DNA of 64,000 nucleotides from Siphlonurus alternatus (Eukaryota > Arthropoda > Insecta > Ephemeroptera > Siphlonuridae). The notes under the pieces were generated by a model, which saw only the letters and a program-made list of their open reading frames with translations, made no database searches and had not been told where the DNA came from. Positions 34,706 through 44,939 of the stretch are shown in pieces (within the stretch, counting starts at the first letter, position 1; each line of letters begins with the position of its first letter). A program made the position numbers and the translations under genes. Location: assembly GCA_949825025.1 (NCBI GenBank), contig OX463781.1, positions 6,117,370 to 6,181,369 of the forward strand, read 5' to 3'.

Positions 34706-35524
34706 TTATTTTTTTTGAACATGGTTTTCTAACAATTCATAGATTTTGCCAGTCATATCTAACATTCTGTCCATTTGATCCAGTCCCCTTGTGTCATTAT
34801 CAAGAAACTGTTGATAAAAATTAGACGCAGCTAATTCATCAGCTTCCTCCTTTTCCTTCGCCTGCCTTTTGTTGCGTCTCGTGTTTGTGTCTGCCTTTCG
34901 TTTGGTCTGTTTTGGTGTGGTGCTGGCAGAAGCTCCATCAGTGTACGACCCTAAAAATTTGGGCGTACCTTCATTTGCAGAAGAAGAGCTTGAGCATGAA
35001 GGTGCTGGGGAGCTGCATGATGAGTTTGAAGAACTTGCAAGTTGCAAGCTTGGGGATATTAAGTTGCCGAGTACCACTGCATTTGATTGGGATCCACTTG
35101 GAGGTGGAGAACAATCATCGGACAGCACATGCACGAAATTATAGGGGACTGGTAACGGACTGTCGCCATTACAGTCATCCATTATCACTTGAACATACTG
35201 GGATGAACAAGATGCAGCAACTTGCTCGGTTGCTTGTTGCTTCTGGCTTTGAGTAAAAGTCTCGAATACAGAAGTAATCTCCGCAGCAACTTTAGCAACT
35301 TGAGCAGAATTAGATGAAGAAGCTTGCTGAATCACTTGCCGATTTTGCCAGTTAGTAGTGATGCTTTCTGGGTCATTGGCGTCGACGGTGTAACTTGGTG
35401 CTATGTTTTGATTCTTCTTTAATATGGCATGCATACCTTCAAAGAACTGCCATCTATGAGCGAGTACGAAGAGTTTTCCTCTCTCATCTTCCATTCCAGC
35501 ACCAGATGGTGGATCCACTTTTTT
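34706..35524 (-). CDS. SANT-like gene exon 4 (C-terminal 272 aa)
   Basis: Starts after TTGTTTCAG with KKVDPPSGAGMEDERGKLF. Residues about 20-45 (LAHRWQFFEGMHAILKKNQN) match the conserved segment after the SANT domain. Then follow a Q/S-rich region, a run of serines (CSSPAPSCSSSSSA), a basic stretch KQTKRKADTNTRRNKRQAKE that would serve as a nuclear localisation signal, and a C-terminal helix (LDQMDRMLDMTGKIYELLEN). The stop lies at 34,706-34,708. Confidence 0.88.
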   Translation of the reverse strand, partial: KKVDPPSGAGMEDERGKLFVLAHRWQFFEGMHAILKKNQNIAPSYTVDANDPESITTNWQNRQVIQQASSSNSAQVAKVAAEITSVFETFTQSQKQQATEQVAASCSSQYVQVIMDDCNGDSPLPVPYNFVHVLSDDCSPPPSGSQSNAVVLGNLISPSLQLASSSNSSCSSPAPSCSSSSSANEGTPKFLGSYTDGASASTTPKQTKRKADTNTRRNKRQAKEKEEADELAASNFYQQFLDNDTRGLDQMDRMLDMTGKIYELLENHVQKK

Positions 35525-37024
35525 CTGAAACAACATTTTTCAAAATTAATTATGAATTATAATAATTGATAATATTCTAAATTTAAATCTAAATAATATA
35601 TTTAACTTATTTTTAAATATAATTTATATATGTTAATTTTATAATAAAAAATGAGTCATCCAAGTCTGGTGCGGGTTGTGAGTATGGAAGATGGAGGAGC
35701 AATGGTTGTTATATTTAGTAACCATGAGAGACACCTTCCCTCCCTTGACTAAAGATGGCACTAGGTAAGAGTGAAGAGTGCCAACATTCTTTCCCGTCAG
35801 TCGAAAAATCAAGAGTAATAAGACGAGGCGTTCAGGGTAGAAGACGGTATTCCACCGCTGCCTGGCGCGCATGCGCAGTAAGCTTTTTTTTTATCCACTA
35901 ATCCACAATTTTGCGGGCCCTCTATATAAATTATTTAAAAAATGATTTAATTTTGGAATATTTGGTTCCGTACAGTAGGTTTTTACATCTCCTGCAGAAT
36001 TGCTTTCGTGTTGCTGTTTAATTGTCTCCTATTAATTGAATGTACGTTATTAAATAGAATAGCTGACTTATTTTATATTTGATAGAACTATTAATATATA
36101 TATAATTAATTTTATATGGTTGCACTGCTGCTGATATATAACTTAATTCGTGCTTAATAACAATATTACAAAATAATGACGAAACCCGTGTGTCGGATCT
36201 GTGATAAGACTTTCTCCGAGAACTACAGCCTTAATCGCCATCTAAAAAACGTCCATCAAATAATTGAAATTGCAGAAAAAGCTTACAATTGTAATTGTTG
36301 TAAAAAAGGATATGTATACCGGAGAGACTTCATTAAACATTTCAAAACCAAACATGCAGACAAGTTAAAGTCTAGGAAAAAGAAGAAGAAAGTTGTTGAT
36401 AATAATGAAAAACAACATGCAATTACTATAAAGTGCCCTAAATGTGGAGATTTGCTAATGAATCAAAGAGAATTCAAGGAGCATTTGCAAGACCGGCATC
36501 AGGCTAAAACTGAGACATCATGCAATTCTTTTGCTTCGTACGAAGGTATTTTATACATTATACAGTATATTATATATATATATTATACGTTATGCATATA
36601 TATTATGCGTTTTTTCAGTCGTGAATAAAAAAGAAAGTGTTAAATGTACATTGCATGGAGTTTGCATTGTTCCTAATATAAGCCAGTGCACACCGGACCA
36701 CAAGCGCGGATCCAGAAAAAAAATTCGGGGGGTGGGGGGAAGATGCTACCTTCATAAGGCCACTGTTAAAAAAAAATTGAGTGAGGGAAATGCCTATATT
36801 GCCCATGTTAAATCCAAAATTTCGGGGGGGGGGCTGCAGCCCCCCCAGCCCTCCCCTCCTGGATCCGCGCCACTGCAACATTATATACATGCATATATAA
36901 TACATGGCATATATAATTAACACACGACTCTACTTTTAATTTTTATAATGTATATATATATATATATATAATATATATAATCAACTATATTATAGTATAA
37001 ATATAATTATAATTAAAAAATATG

Positions 37025-37078
<54 letters not shown>

Positions 37079-40000
37079 ATAGCTCTGATGCAAGCATATC
37101 ATGCAGAGTGTAAATTAATTTAAAATCTTGGCATTAATGTTTTACAATTTCTTTCCGCAGAGTTTGAATCGTGGAAGGCCGAAATTGAGGACAAAACTCG
37201 GAGTCAGTTTATTAGATACACAGGCCGTCAAGTCAGATCCAACGGTGACAGCATCTATTACTATTCATGTAATCGTTCAGGTTATACAAGATCAAGATCC
37301 GAGGGTAAGAGAAGCATGAAAAGCCAAGGCTCCAGGAAGATCCAATGTTCATGTCCAGCCAGTATTACTTTGAGAGTCAGTGAATCTGGCTATCATGTTA
37401 AGTACATCTCTACCCATGTTGGACACTCTCATGACCTGAGTCATCTATCCTTGACTTCTAAGGAACGAGTCATGATGGCAGGTAAATTATATTTATTTTT
37501 TTTATTTATTTCACATTAAATATCAGTTGATACATTGAGACTATATAGAAACTAAACATTAATAATTAAATTTGAAATAGCTGTAAAAAAAAAGATTAGT
37601 AATACAATCATAGACAAACATCCAAAATACATGTACACATTTAAAATAACAATATTCATCAATTATTAAAACAAAAAAACATAGTATATATATACAAATA
37701 ACTATTGACAATTTTCATCTTGCATAAACTTAATAGAATAATTTTTTTTTAATAAGATATAGGCAATCAGTTATTGTTTAATTCTTAAAAACATCTAGGC
37801 ATACTTACAATTTTCTTTAGATAGTCTGGAAGTTTATCATACAACACTGAGCTCAGATAACAAAATGGTCTCTTTTAGTTTGCTCATATCCTCCAAACTT
37901 TTTATGCAATATAAATAATATATAGATTAGACTGTCTATATGCATAGACAGTCTAATCTATATATAATATATATTGCATATATATAAAACTATAATATTT
38001 AATTTTGTATATTTGTATATTATGTGTTAAGATTATAAATTATATTTTAAAAATAAATATAATTTATGTTTTTTAATAAAATTATATAAGATAGCTGCAT
38101 GCTTAAATTCATCAATTATTATATAATAGAAGTGTATATTAAATTATGAAATTAAGTGCGTTATTCATCCATGTACATATCAGGCAGTATATGTCACCTT
38201 CACATATTTAAAGTTTGTTTATTTTTAGTGCAATGTATATATATATATATAAATTAATATATAATAAAATTTATAATAGCTATAATATATAGGTAGTACA
38301 AAATAAAACTTTTTAAATCAAATTTTGAGCAAGACTTGTATCTTAATTCTATCTACCAATTGGCCACTGTCAGAAGGATTAAGGTAAAGATAACGCCGAA
38401 CAGCTGATCGACGTAATGCCCTTTGATTAACATGTAAACCTTAGCAAATTGACAAAAATTCTGAAATTTTTTTGAGAGGCAGATATTAGTGCCTAAAAGC
38501 CATAGAAAAAATTTCAAAACGATTTAACGAGCCAATTTTTTTTAATTAATTTTTTTAATTTTCAGCATAGGGCTTACCCATGGAGAGCCAAACTAAAAAA
38601 TTAATTTAAAAAAATCGGCTCGTTAAATGTTTTTGAAACTTTTGCTATGGCTTTTAGGCACTAATATCTGCCTCTCAAAAAAAATTCAGAATTTTTGTCA
38701 ATTTGCTAAGGTTTACATGTTAATCAAAGGGGATTACGTCGAACAGCTGTTCGATGTTATCTCTACCTTAAGCAGCAGGGATTGGTTGTAGCTAGTGCCA
38801 AGACTAGAAGAAAGAAAGTGGTATCCAGGTGATATATCATGACTCTCAGCTGTTCATAATAATAATCTATGCAAATATATATTTTACTATTTGTTCTGCA
38901 CAAACAAAATTTGTTACTTTTAAGTTATTCTTATGCTTTTTCTTCCACAATGAATTTAATTTCAATTTGATATGCATCATCATGGTGATTGATTATTCAT
39001 CTTCTCTGCTACATGTATTTTAGTAAGATATATATACGTACATCTGAAATATTATTATAATAATAATATATTCCACATCATGAGCAAGTTTCACGTAAAT
39101 ATATTTGTTAATAATTATATTACAAGAATAAAATTGTAATAATTATACATACAGTATACTAGCTGTATTGGAATTTTAACTGTTGGATGTTCCATATGTA
39201 TATAGAGCAAATTTGAAACACATTGTTCTTATAGTTGTGCTCGCATGTGCATAATTAATGCACCATACTATAACTTTTTTTTTTTTTTTTTCAAGGCCCA
39301 AAAAAAGTTTCATGCATGATATTTTATTGCAAAGCAATATACTGTATATATGCGTATATATATAATATGCAAGATTCGTGTATGCAATTTTTGTATATTA
39401 ATTGATTGACATGATCGAGGCAAGTACAATTCTCAGGTTATCCTGCTAGTGGACAAAAGGTGTGAGAATAATTAACAATATAGTCAATTACATGCACTTT
39501 TTGTGTGTATTAAATTATAGTTCTGCAGGCTTAATTAATTTGTGTGGTCATCAGTTTGGTTGATTCATCAAAAGTAGAGGAGTCTGTCCTGACTGCTGAG
39601 GTTTCCAGGGTTCCCTAAGTCTCACCTCAGCAAATGCTGTTAAGATTAACAAGTCGTAGCCACCATCCTTTATTTTTTTTTCTTATTTTTTTTTTTTTAC
39701 AAGGATCGCACACCACTAAGAGCTTACAGCTCGCGACGGGGTAATGGGTAATATAGGGATAAGGTAGAGAACAGATGTTGGCCACGGCCTGTTACGCGTC
39801 TCAGCATTCGCTGAGGTGATTCGAGACTGAGGGAACCGTGGAAAACCTCAGTCAAGACGGACACCTCTACTTTTTCTCAATGGACCAAAGCGATGTCCAA
39901 AGCCTAATGGGGAACCACACAAGTGCATCACTGCACTGGGTGGAAAGCGAGATGAATTTACCCAGGGAGGGAGCAGCGTAATTTTTTACTTGAAACGGTT

Positions 40001-43000
40001 TCCCGCATCCAAGTATAAATAACCACGCTCGACGTAGCCTGACTTCGGTGATCTAACGAGAACCGGTCAATGCATTGCGCCACGCTCGACCTTTCTCCAC
40101 CTTATCCCTACATTCCTTACCCATGCATAACTCTGCTTTGAAATCCAAGCGCATACATAGCGTATATATTATACATACATTGCAGTATCGTTTATTCTTT
40201 TATAACTTATAACAGGTCTGAGTTGCAGACGGATCCCTTGCACAATAAAAGAATATGCATAATAATTATGTTAAACATTAAAAGAATTAGTAATATAGCT
40301 ACTATATATTATATAGCTTTATATTAACTATTTTACACAATTAAAATATTAAATATTGCTCACCTTGAGATGATGAGGCCCTTATTCTCCCCCAAATTGC
40401 ATTCGATCATATCTCACTGATGTAGTATAATAAAGTCACTAACGACATCACACTTACGTACAGTGCTTCAATCTTGTTCAAACTTCATGTATATACACAT
40501 ACAGAAGGTGATTGATAGTTAGGAACTTTTCAATTTTCAGTCACCCGGTATTTTCATTTTGAAACAGGAATTTTATAAGTTGTGGTTGAGGTTTGGTATG
40601 AACAGCTTATAATTAAGTATAATATGCTGTCATTTTTTTCTAATTAAATATACACCTAAATGAATGAATGAATGAATGAATGAATGAATGAATGAATGAA
40701 TGAATGAATGAATGAATGAATGAATGAATGAATGAATGAATGAATGAATGAATGAATGAATGAATGAATGAATGAATGAATGAATGAATATCTTAACTAA
40801 TAAATATGTTTATTTTTTCAGGACAGTTAAGAGCTGGTGCAAGCTTCCAGGCTGTGATGCACAGTATTCGCTCCAGTCTGCAGAAGGATGATGATTGGAA
40901 GCGGCTTCATCTTACCGAAGCTCAGGATCTGCGGAACATCCTACGGGACTTCAACCTGCACAGCGGACGTTTGCATGCAACAGATGCTGTCAGCGTGCAG
41001 CTGTGGGTGGAGAGCCTTAAAAACTTACCAGAAGAAGAGAACCCTGTACTGTATTACAAACCACAAGATGTTGAAGACCCTGAAGGTGTATTTAACAAAG
41101 ATGACTTTTTCATTTTAATTAAAACTGAGTACCCTGATTCTCTAATGCAGCATCTCTTGAAAAGAAAAATTTGTATTGACTCGACCCATGATACAAATGA
41201 TTTTTTTAACTTGACGACCCTCATGACTGTTGACGAATCCGGTGCTGGTCTACCTGTCGCTTTTAGTTTGAGTAATAGGAAACATACAGGAGCATGGAAT
41301 GTTTTCTTCCAGGCGATTAAAGACAGGTACGGATTAATTGAGGCTGACGTGTTCATGTCTGATGATGACCCTGCTTTTTACAATGCTTGGTGTATGGTTA
41401 TGGGTCCTGTGGAGCATCAGCTACTGTGTTCCTGGCATATAAATAAAAACTTGAAAGAAAATCTCAAATCTAAAACCTCTTGTAATAAAGAAAAACTGGA
41501 TTTAGTTTCTAAGACTTTACGAGCAATCATAGAAGAATTGGATATAATAAAATTTAATGAATCTTTAACATTGTTTGTACATGAGTTACTGAATGACCCT
41601 GAGCTAGAGGTATTTGGTACATATTTTCAGGGCAAGTATGCACAATGTCCTCAAAAGTGGGCCTATTGCTATAGGAAAAATTGTGGATTAAATACCAATA
41701 TGTACCTCGAGGCCCTTCATAAAGCTTTTAAATATTTTTATCTGGATGGTAGAAGAAATAAAAGGGTTGACAAGTGTATCTCTGCAATACTTCGTTTTTC
41801 TAGAGACAAAATATTTGAAAGAGCCATTCTAAGGGTATCTTCAATTTTTTGCAAAAAAATATTTTTTTGTTGATATACTTATAGGGCATTTCAATGCCAA
41901 TTTTTGTCAAAATGGGTCATGTTTGGTAATTTAAAACTCAAAAAGGGGCAAGATTTGGAATTAATATATGTGTATATTTTTTTTTTGTATTTTCTAATAG
42001 CCAGTTATGTTTACTTGAACATAAAAAAAATTTGGAGGATTCATATTTTTCATTTTCAATAAATTTAAATATCACTTAACCCTTACACATCAATTCTATG
42101 AAAAAATGTAAAAACCCTGATGTTCCATATGCCCTTTTGCCACGTGTTTTTTTTTTTTTTTTTTTTTTAGCAAAAGATCTTAATATTTTCTGATATTCCA
42201 GTTATAGTTTTATCATGATAGTTCAGTTTCTTTTCTACATTATGGCATAATTCCATAATTTTAAAATACTTTTCCATGTTACAGCAATCCGCGGATCAAA
42301 AACTTTATGTATTCAATTTAATTCCTAATAAAAAAAATAAGTGTATACAACTTCCGTCGAATAAATATTTAATATGTAAATTTTTTATACGCGGATCATT
42401 GCTGTAGAATAAAAAAGTATTTTAAAATTATGAAATTATGCCATAATGTAGTAAAGAAAATTGACCAGCAGAAAATATTAAAGGTTTTAGCATAAAAAAA
42501 AAAAACATTTAACTGGCAAAAAGGCTTATGAAACAACAGAGTTTTTACGTTTTTTCATAAAATTGATTGTGTAAGGGTTCAGTAATATTTAAATTTATTG
42601 AAAATGAAAAATATGAATCCTCCAAATTTTTTATATGTTCAAGTAAACACAACTGGCTATTAGAAAATTCAAAAAAAAAAATAAACACATATATAAATTT
42701 CAAATCTTGACCTTTTTTGAGTTTTAAATTACCAAACATGACCCATTTTGACAAAAATTGGCATTGAAATGCCCTATAAGTATATCAACAAAAAAATATT
42801 TTTTTGCAAAAAATTGAAGATACCCTTAGAACCAGTGTACATGGATGTATGAATGACCCAAATTTCAAAATTTACAAAAAAACATTGTAATAGCTACATG
42901 GGATACAAATTTGACATGTTAAATTTCCCATTAGGAAACAATAGCAGGCTCCACCGTAGAAACCTATAATCTGAGAACCGTAATACTTGGATCCTGCAAT

Positions 43001-43490
43001 ACTATCAGAGAGACCTTTCATCCAGAAATTTATCAAAATAATTCCTCACATGCGTGCAACGTGAAAAGTCAGGAATAAATGAACAGCCTCAGGTGAAGCC
43101 TCAGTTCCGTCGCTAAGTCACTAATCCCAGGGACGAACTCATTATTATAGACAGGGTAAGGTTTTTTTGTTTTAGTTTTTTCAGTGTCACTTTCTGCGTT
43201 ACTCTCTTCTGCAATTTTTTTTGTCATCATTGTTTGAGCTCCTTTTGTCATGCACACTCTGTCAGATCACTTATTACTCTTGATTTTTCGACTGACGAGA
43301 AAGAATGTTGGCACTCTTCACTCTTACCTATACTAGTGCCATCTTTAGTCAAGGGAGGGAAGGGGTCACTCATGTCAACTAAATATACCACCCATTTGCT
43401 CCTCCGTCTTCCATACCCCCAGCCCCCACCAGACTTGAGTGTTAGTGTCGGCAAGGCCCTTTAATGTTACCCCGTTGAAGGGCCTGTTTT

Positions 43491-43535
<45 letters not shown>

Positions 43536-44939
43536 GGGCATAATTAGGGCAAAAACACTGTTGACAAAATTTTTAGATACCTCTGGCTAAGTGAAACAAC
43601 TATTTTTTTTCTTAATTACCAATTTTTTTTTTTTTTTTTATTTAAAAAAGTTGGTAAAACCCTTCAACGTTACCCTGGTTGACTGTATCAGAGAGAGTTT
43701 TCTCACCTTGTATGCTGTTTTCAAATTCTCATACACCTTTTTGACATCCCTGTGGCTTTCTCGTGGGTATCCCAGTTCCACAGCAATCTTCCTGAAGAAA
43801 TTGAATGACAAACTTTAACAAAAGCCTCAACAAGTTTGGTCGGAGATTGAATATGTTACACTATTGGCCTGTACGTAAACCCTGCTCGTAGTCATTATTG
43901 GAGTACTTAATCCAACCAACTTTACAACAAAAGGCTGCTCTGCACTCTCTACTCTACCCCACTGGTGCAGCTGGTGTATTACTCAGTGGATATATGCATA
44001 TACATATTCCAAGCAGGCTAGGTTTACAAAGAGACGTACTTACAAGATGAAGGTATACATATTATATATTGCATACTGCAATGCAGTATACAGACAAAAA
44101 ATTATTATGATGATCACTGGTTAAAGCATTTGTATTGAGTATTTATTTTAAAATAATATATGCATAAATTCTTATGAAATCAATACTCTGGGCTTGCGGA
44201 TGCTCGGAGTGTTAATGAGTTCAGGGAGGGGCTGAGGGAGTCAGCCGCAAGCAAGCGAGCCACCGTGGTGGAATACCCACAATAGCCGCAAGCAGGGGTT
44301 TATGCATGTAATGTGTGTACACACTGCTATTTATCTTATCTTTATCTTATGATTTACGGTATATGCATACATACAGCCGGTATCACATGATAAAATTTTT
44401 CCATTATTGCATACAATTTTTGTTACAAAACTTCATCTCTATTTGTTTCTATGGAGCTAGAATTTTCTTGAAGGGAAAAATTGTATCGTGTAATTCAGGC
44501 TGCCAGCTTTTAAATATTCTTACCCCCACTTGGCAAAGGATTCATTCTTTTGGCATGGGAACATGTCCTTGTACTTCAAGCGCAAGGCAATCAGCTTGTG
44601 TTTCTGTTCATCGGACACTGAAAAGTAAATAATATTTATAGATATTGCATCAATAGATTAAATAATATAAATTATATTTAAGATAAATAAAATAAATGTA
44701 CAAATTTAATGCAATAATGCTAAATAAAAATTGGCGGGAGTAGAAGTAAAGCCTTGTGCCGAGATTGTGGCGTTGATTACTATAGTTACAACCAGTAAAA
44801 TCTCAGTAAAAGAAGTATTTATTACTGCTTTAATTGCGTTTATAGATTTTGTCTTGAAAATGCAACTTTACTTACTTTTAAGTCCTCCTTTTTCACCGGA
44901 ATCATCGGTGTTATTACCACTTTTGTTATTTCCAGACAT
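34706..44939 (-). CDS. Harbinger Myb/SANT-like DNA-binding protein, 4 exons, about 353 aa
   Basis: Minus-strand exons 44,939-44,876, 44,617-44,524, 43,791-43,707 and 35,524-34,706 join in frame (phases 1, 2, 0) with GTAAGT, GTAAGA and GTGAGA donors and CAG acceptors. The start is MSGNNKSGNNTDDSG. Exons 2-3 encode the Myb/SANT-like helix domain (KLIALRLKYKDMF..ESFAKWGKIAVELGY and DVKKVYENLKTAYK), residues about 22-81. Exon 4 gives WQFFEGMHAILKKN, a serine-rich linker and a basic segment. In Harbinger elements such proteins bind the ends and assist transposase entry to the nucleus. The ATG is about 270 bp inside the right terminus. Intron 3 (8.2 kb) contains an entire MULE in the opposite orientation. 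No stop or frameshift was seen. Confidence 0.85.
35661..35821 (+). repeat. Candidate MULE terminal inverted repeat, left
   Basis: Pairs with 43,271-43,437 with small indels. The outer match begins at CAAGTCTGGTG, and the inner match ends at AATCAAGAGTAATAAG. Confidence 0.7.
36703..36877. mobile_element. hAT-like MITE with GATCCAG TIR, about 175 bp
   Basis: Ends GCGCGGATCCAG and the inverse CTGGATCCGCGCCACTG; the right end extends to a CAGTGGCG-type hAT tip. Internal G-runs and AACATGGGCAATATAGGC / TATGAAGGTAGC blocks match the fragment at 29,055-29,228. The 8-bp duplication is not clear. It is in MULE intron 1. Confidence 0.75.
36949..37078. repeat. (TA)n tracts
   Basis: TA repeats at about 36,949-36,981 and 37,029-37,076 within MULE intron 1. 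Confidence 0.9.
37919..37964. repeat. Perfect 21-bp hairpin
   Basis: TATATAGATTAGACTGTCTAT pairs perfectly with its inverse across a 4-base loop (ATGC). It lies in MULE intron 2. No terminator-like context or coding link was seen. Confidence 0.85.
38379..38771. mobile_element. TTAA-flanked palindromic MITE, family B copy 2 (uninterrupted)
   Basis: 393 bp, starting TTAAGGTAAAGATAACGCC and ending GTTATCTCTACCTTAA, with TTAA at both ends. Arms share ATTAACATGTAAACCTTAGC, TTTTGAGAGGCAGATATTAG and GCCATAGMAAAA. The centre is near CATGGAGAGCCAAAC. This is the intact reference for the copies at 25,218-27,350 and 33,896-34,405. Confidence 0.9.
39540..39667 (+). mobile_element. SINE 3' fragment, plus strand
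   Basis: TGTGTGGTCATCAG..AAAAGTAGAGG..TTTCCAGGGTTCCCTAAGTC matches, in inverse orientation, the body of the adjacent 5S-derived SINE (GTGTGGTTCCCCAT..AAAGTAGAGG..TTCCACGGTTCCCTCAGTC). It lacks the 5S head and meets its neighbour tail to tail. Confidence 0.65.
39668..40091 (-). mobile_element. 5S-rRNA-derived SINE, about 424 bp
   Basis: On the minus strand the first 100 bases (40,091-39,990) read like 5S rRNA: GGTTCTCGTTAGATCACCGA, AGTCAGGCTACGTCGAGCG and ATACTTGGATGCGGGAAACC correspond to the conserved 5S segments containing box A, the intermediate element and box C. A unique body follows, and then an A-rich tail (AAAAAAAAAAAATAAG) at about 39,711-39,670. Pol III transcription from the internal promoter is inferred. 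It lies in MULE intron 2. Confidence 0.82.
40661..40789. repeat. (TGAA)n microsatellite, 32 units
   Basis: Uninterrupted TGAA units ending about 32 bases upstream of the exon 3 acceptor of the MULE transposase. Confidence 0.97.
40822..41829 (+). pseudogene. MULE transposase catalytic exon
   Basis: Catalytic signatures: KICIDSTHDTNDFFNLTTLM (first D; family consensus CIDSTHGTN), DVFMSDDDPAFYNAW (second D), CSWHINKNLKENL (conserved C-x2-H helix), and GLNTNMYLEALHKAFK (candidate catalytic E). The open frame has no stop from the acceptor to the insertion point. The (TGAA)n tract at 40,661-40,789 ends about 30 bases before the acceptor, squeezing the polypyrimidine tract. Confidence 0.88.
41830..42828. 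mobile_element. 999-bp palindrome inserted in the MULE transposase exon
   Basis: Tips TAAGGGTATCTTCAATTTTT and the inverse. Pairing extends through AAATGCCAATTTTTGTCAAA, TTGGAGGATTCATATTTTTC and AATCCGCGGATC-type blocks to a centre near 42,330. If the tip is AGGGTATC the flank is TA on both sides, as for Tc1/mariner MITEs. Removing it and one TA joins ATTC|TA|GAACC in the host exon. No coding capacity. Confidence 0.88.
43069..43250 (-). CDS. Unrecognised small open frame inside the right MULE end
   Basis: An ATG at 43,249-43,251 opens about 60 codons (MTKGAQTMMTKKIAEESNAE..) rich in acidic and lysine residues, ending in a stop at 43,069. It starts about 20 bases inside the right inverted repeat and reads away from the terminus, a position where a second MULE gene could start. 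It has no recognisable domain and could be chance. Confidence 0.2.
43271..43437 (-). repeat. Candidate MULE terminal inverted repeat, right
   Basis: The inverse of 35,661-35,821; see that entry. It is followed by GGCAAGGCCCTTTAATGTTA and a poly(T) run at 43,492-43,532 in the residual SANT intron. Confidence 0.7.
44160..44310. other. GC-rich patch in SANT gene intron 2
   Basis: It contains GAGCCACCGTGGTGG (palindromic core CCACCGTGGTGG) and GCCGCAAGCA repeated at both ends. Probably the remnant of another insertion; its borders were not defined. Confidence 0.3.
44376..44512. mobile_element. Short palindromic element, family D
   Basis: GCCGGTATCACATGATAAAA at the left pairs with TTGTATCGTGTAATTCAGGC at the right. 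The internal TTTTCTTGAAGGGAAAAATT block is shared with copies near 23,250, 30,560 and 58,210. It is in SANT gene intron 2. Confidence 0.6.

Larger units (their letters stand above)
36176..41829 (+). pseudogene. MULE transposase with N-terminal C2H2 fingers, interrupted at the 3' end
   Basis: Exons 36,176-36,545, 37,161-37,481 and 40,822-41,829 join in frame (GAAG|GTATTT..CCGCAG|AGTTTG; GGCAG|GTAAAT..TTTTCAG|GACAGT). Exon 1 has three C2H2-type fingers (C6-C9-H22-H27; about 39-62; about 86-109) and a KSRKKKKK basic run. Exon 2 is a FLYWCH/WRKY-GCM1-like zinc domain (YYYSCNRSGY..CSCPASITLRV..THVGHSHD). Exon 3 is the MULE transposase domain. After about 566 residues the frame is broken by a 999-bp palindrome. 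Beyond it (42,829 onward) the frame reaches a stop after about 8 codons, and no SWIM zinc finger was found. The protein is therefore probably inactive unless a truncated form functions. Confidence 0.82.
35661..43437 (+). mobile_element. MULE-type transposon, about 7.8 kb, inside the SANT gene intron
   Basis: Inverted repeats of about 160 bp bound the region: 35,661-35,821 (CAAGTCTGGTG..GGAAGATGGAGGAGCAA..GATGGCACTAG..CAGTCGAAAAATCAAGAGTA) and the inverse at 43,271-43,437, roughly 80% alike by eye. A MULE transposase gene lies between. I could not find a convincing 8-10-bp target duplication, and the exact tips are uncertain. It carries later insertions: a hAT-like MITE (36,703-36,877), a TTAA palindrome (38,379-38,771), a 5S-derived SINE (39,668-40,091) and a 999-bp palindrome in the transposase exon. 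Confidence 0.7.

Noticed and set aside
34869..35256. Plus-strand open frames opposite the SANT-like exon
   Set aside because: Shadows of the minus-strand coding exon, which has family motifs and clean splice junctions.
41054..41356. Minus-strand open frame over the MULE exon
   Set aside because: Shadow of the plus-strand transposase coding sequence.
42545..42754. Open frame within the palindrome at 41,830-42,828
   Set aside because: AT-rich arm sequence without domains; the mirrored arm gives a similar non-coding frame.
43234..43464. Paired open frames at 43,250 and 35,640 as a shared gene
   Set aside because: The similarity lies in the nucleotide sequence of inverted repeats bounding the MULE; the reading frame is not preserved between the copies.
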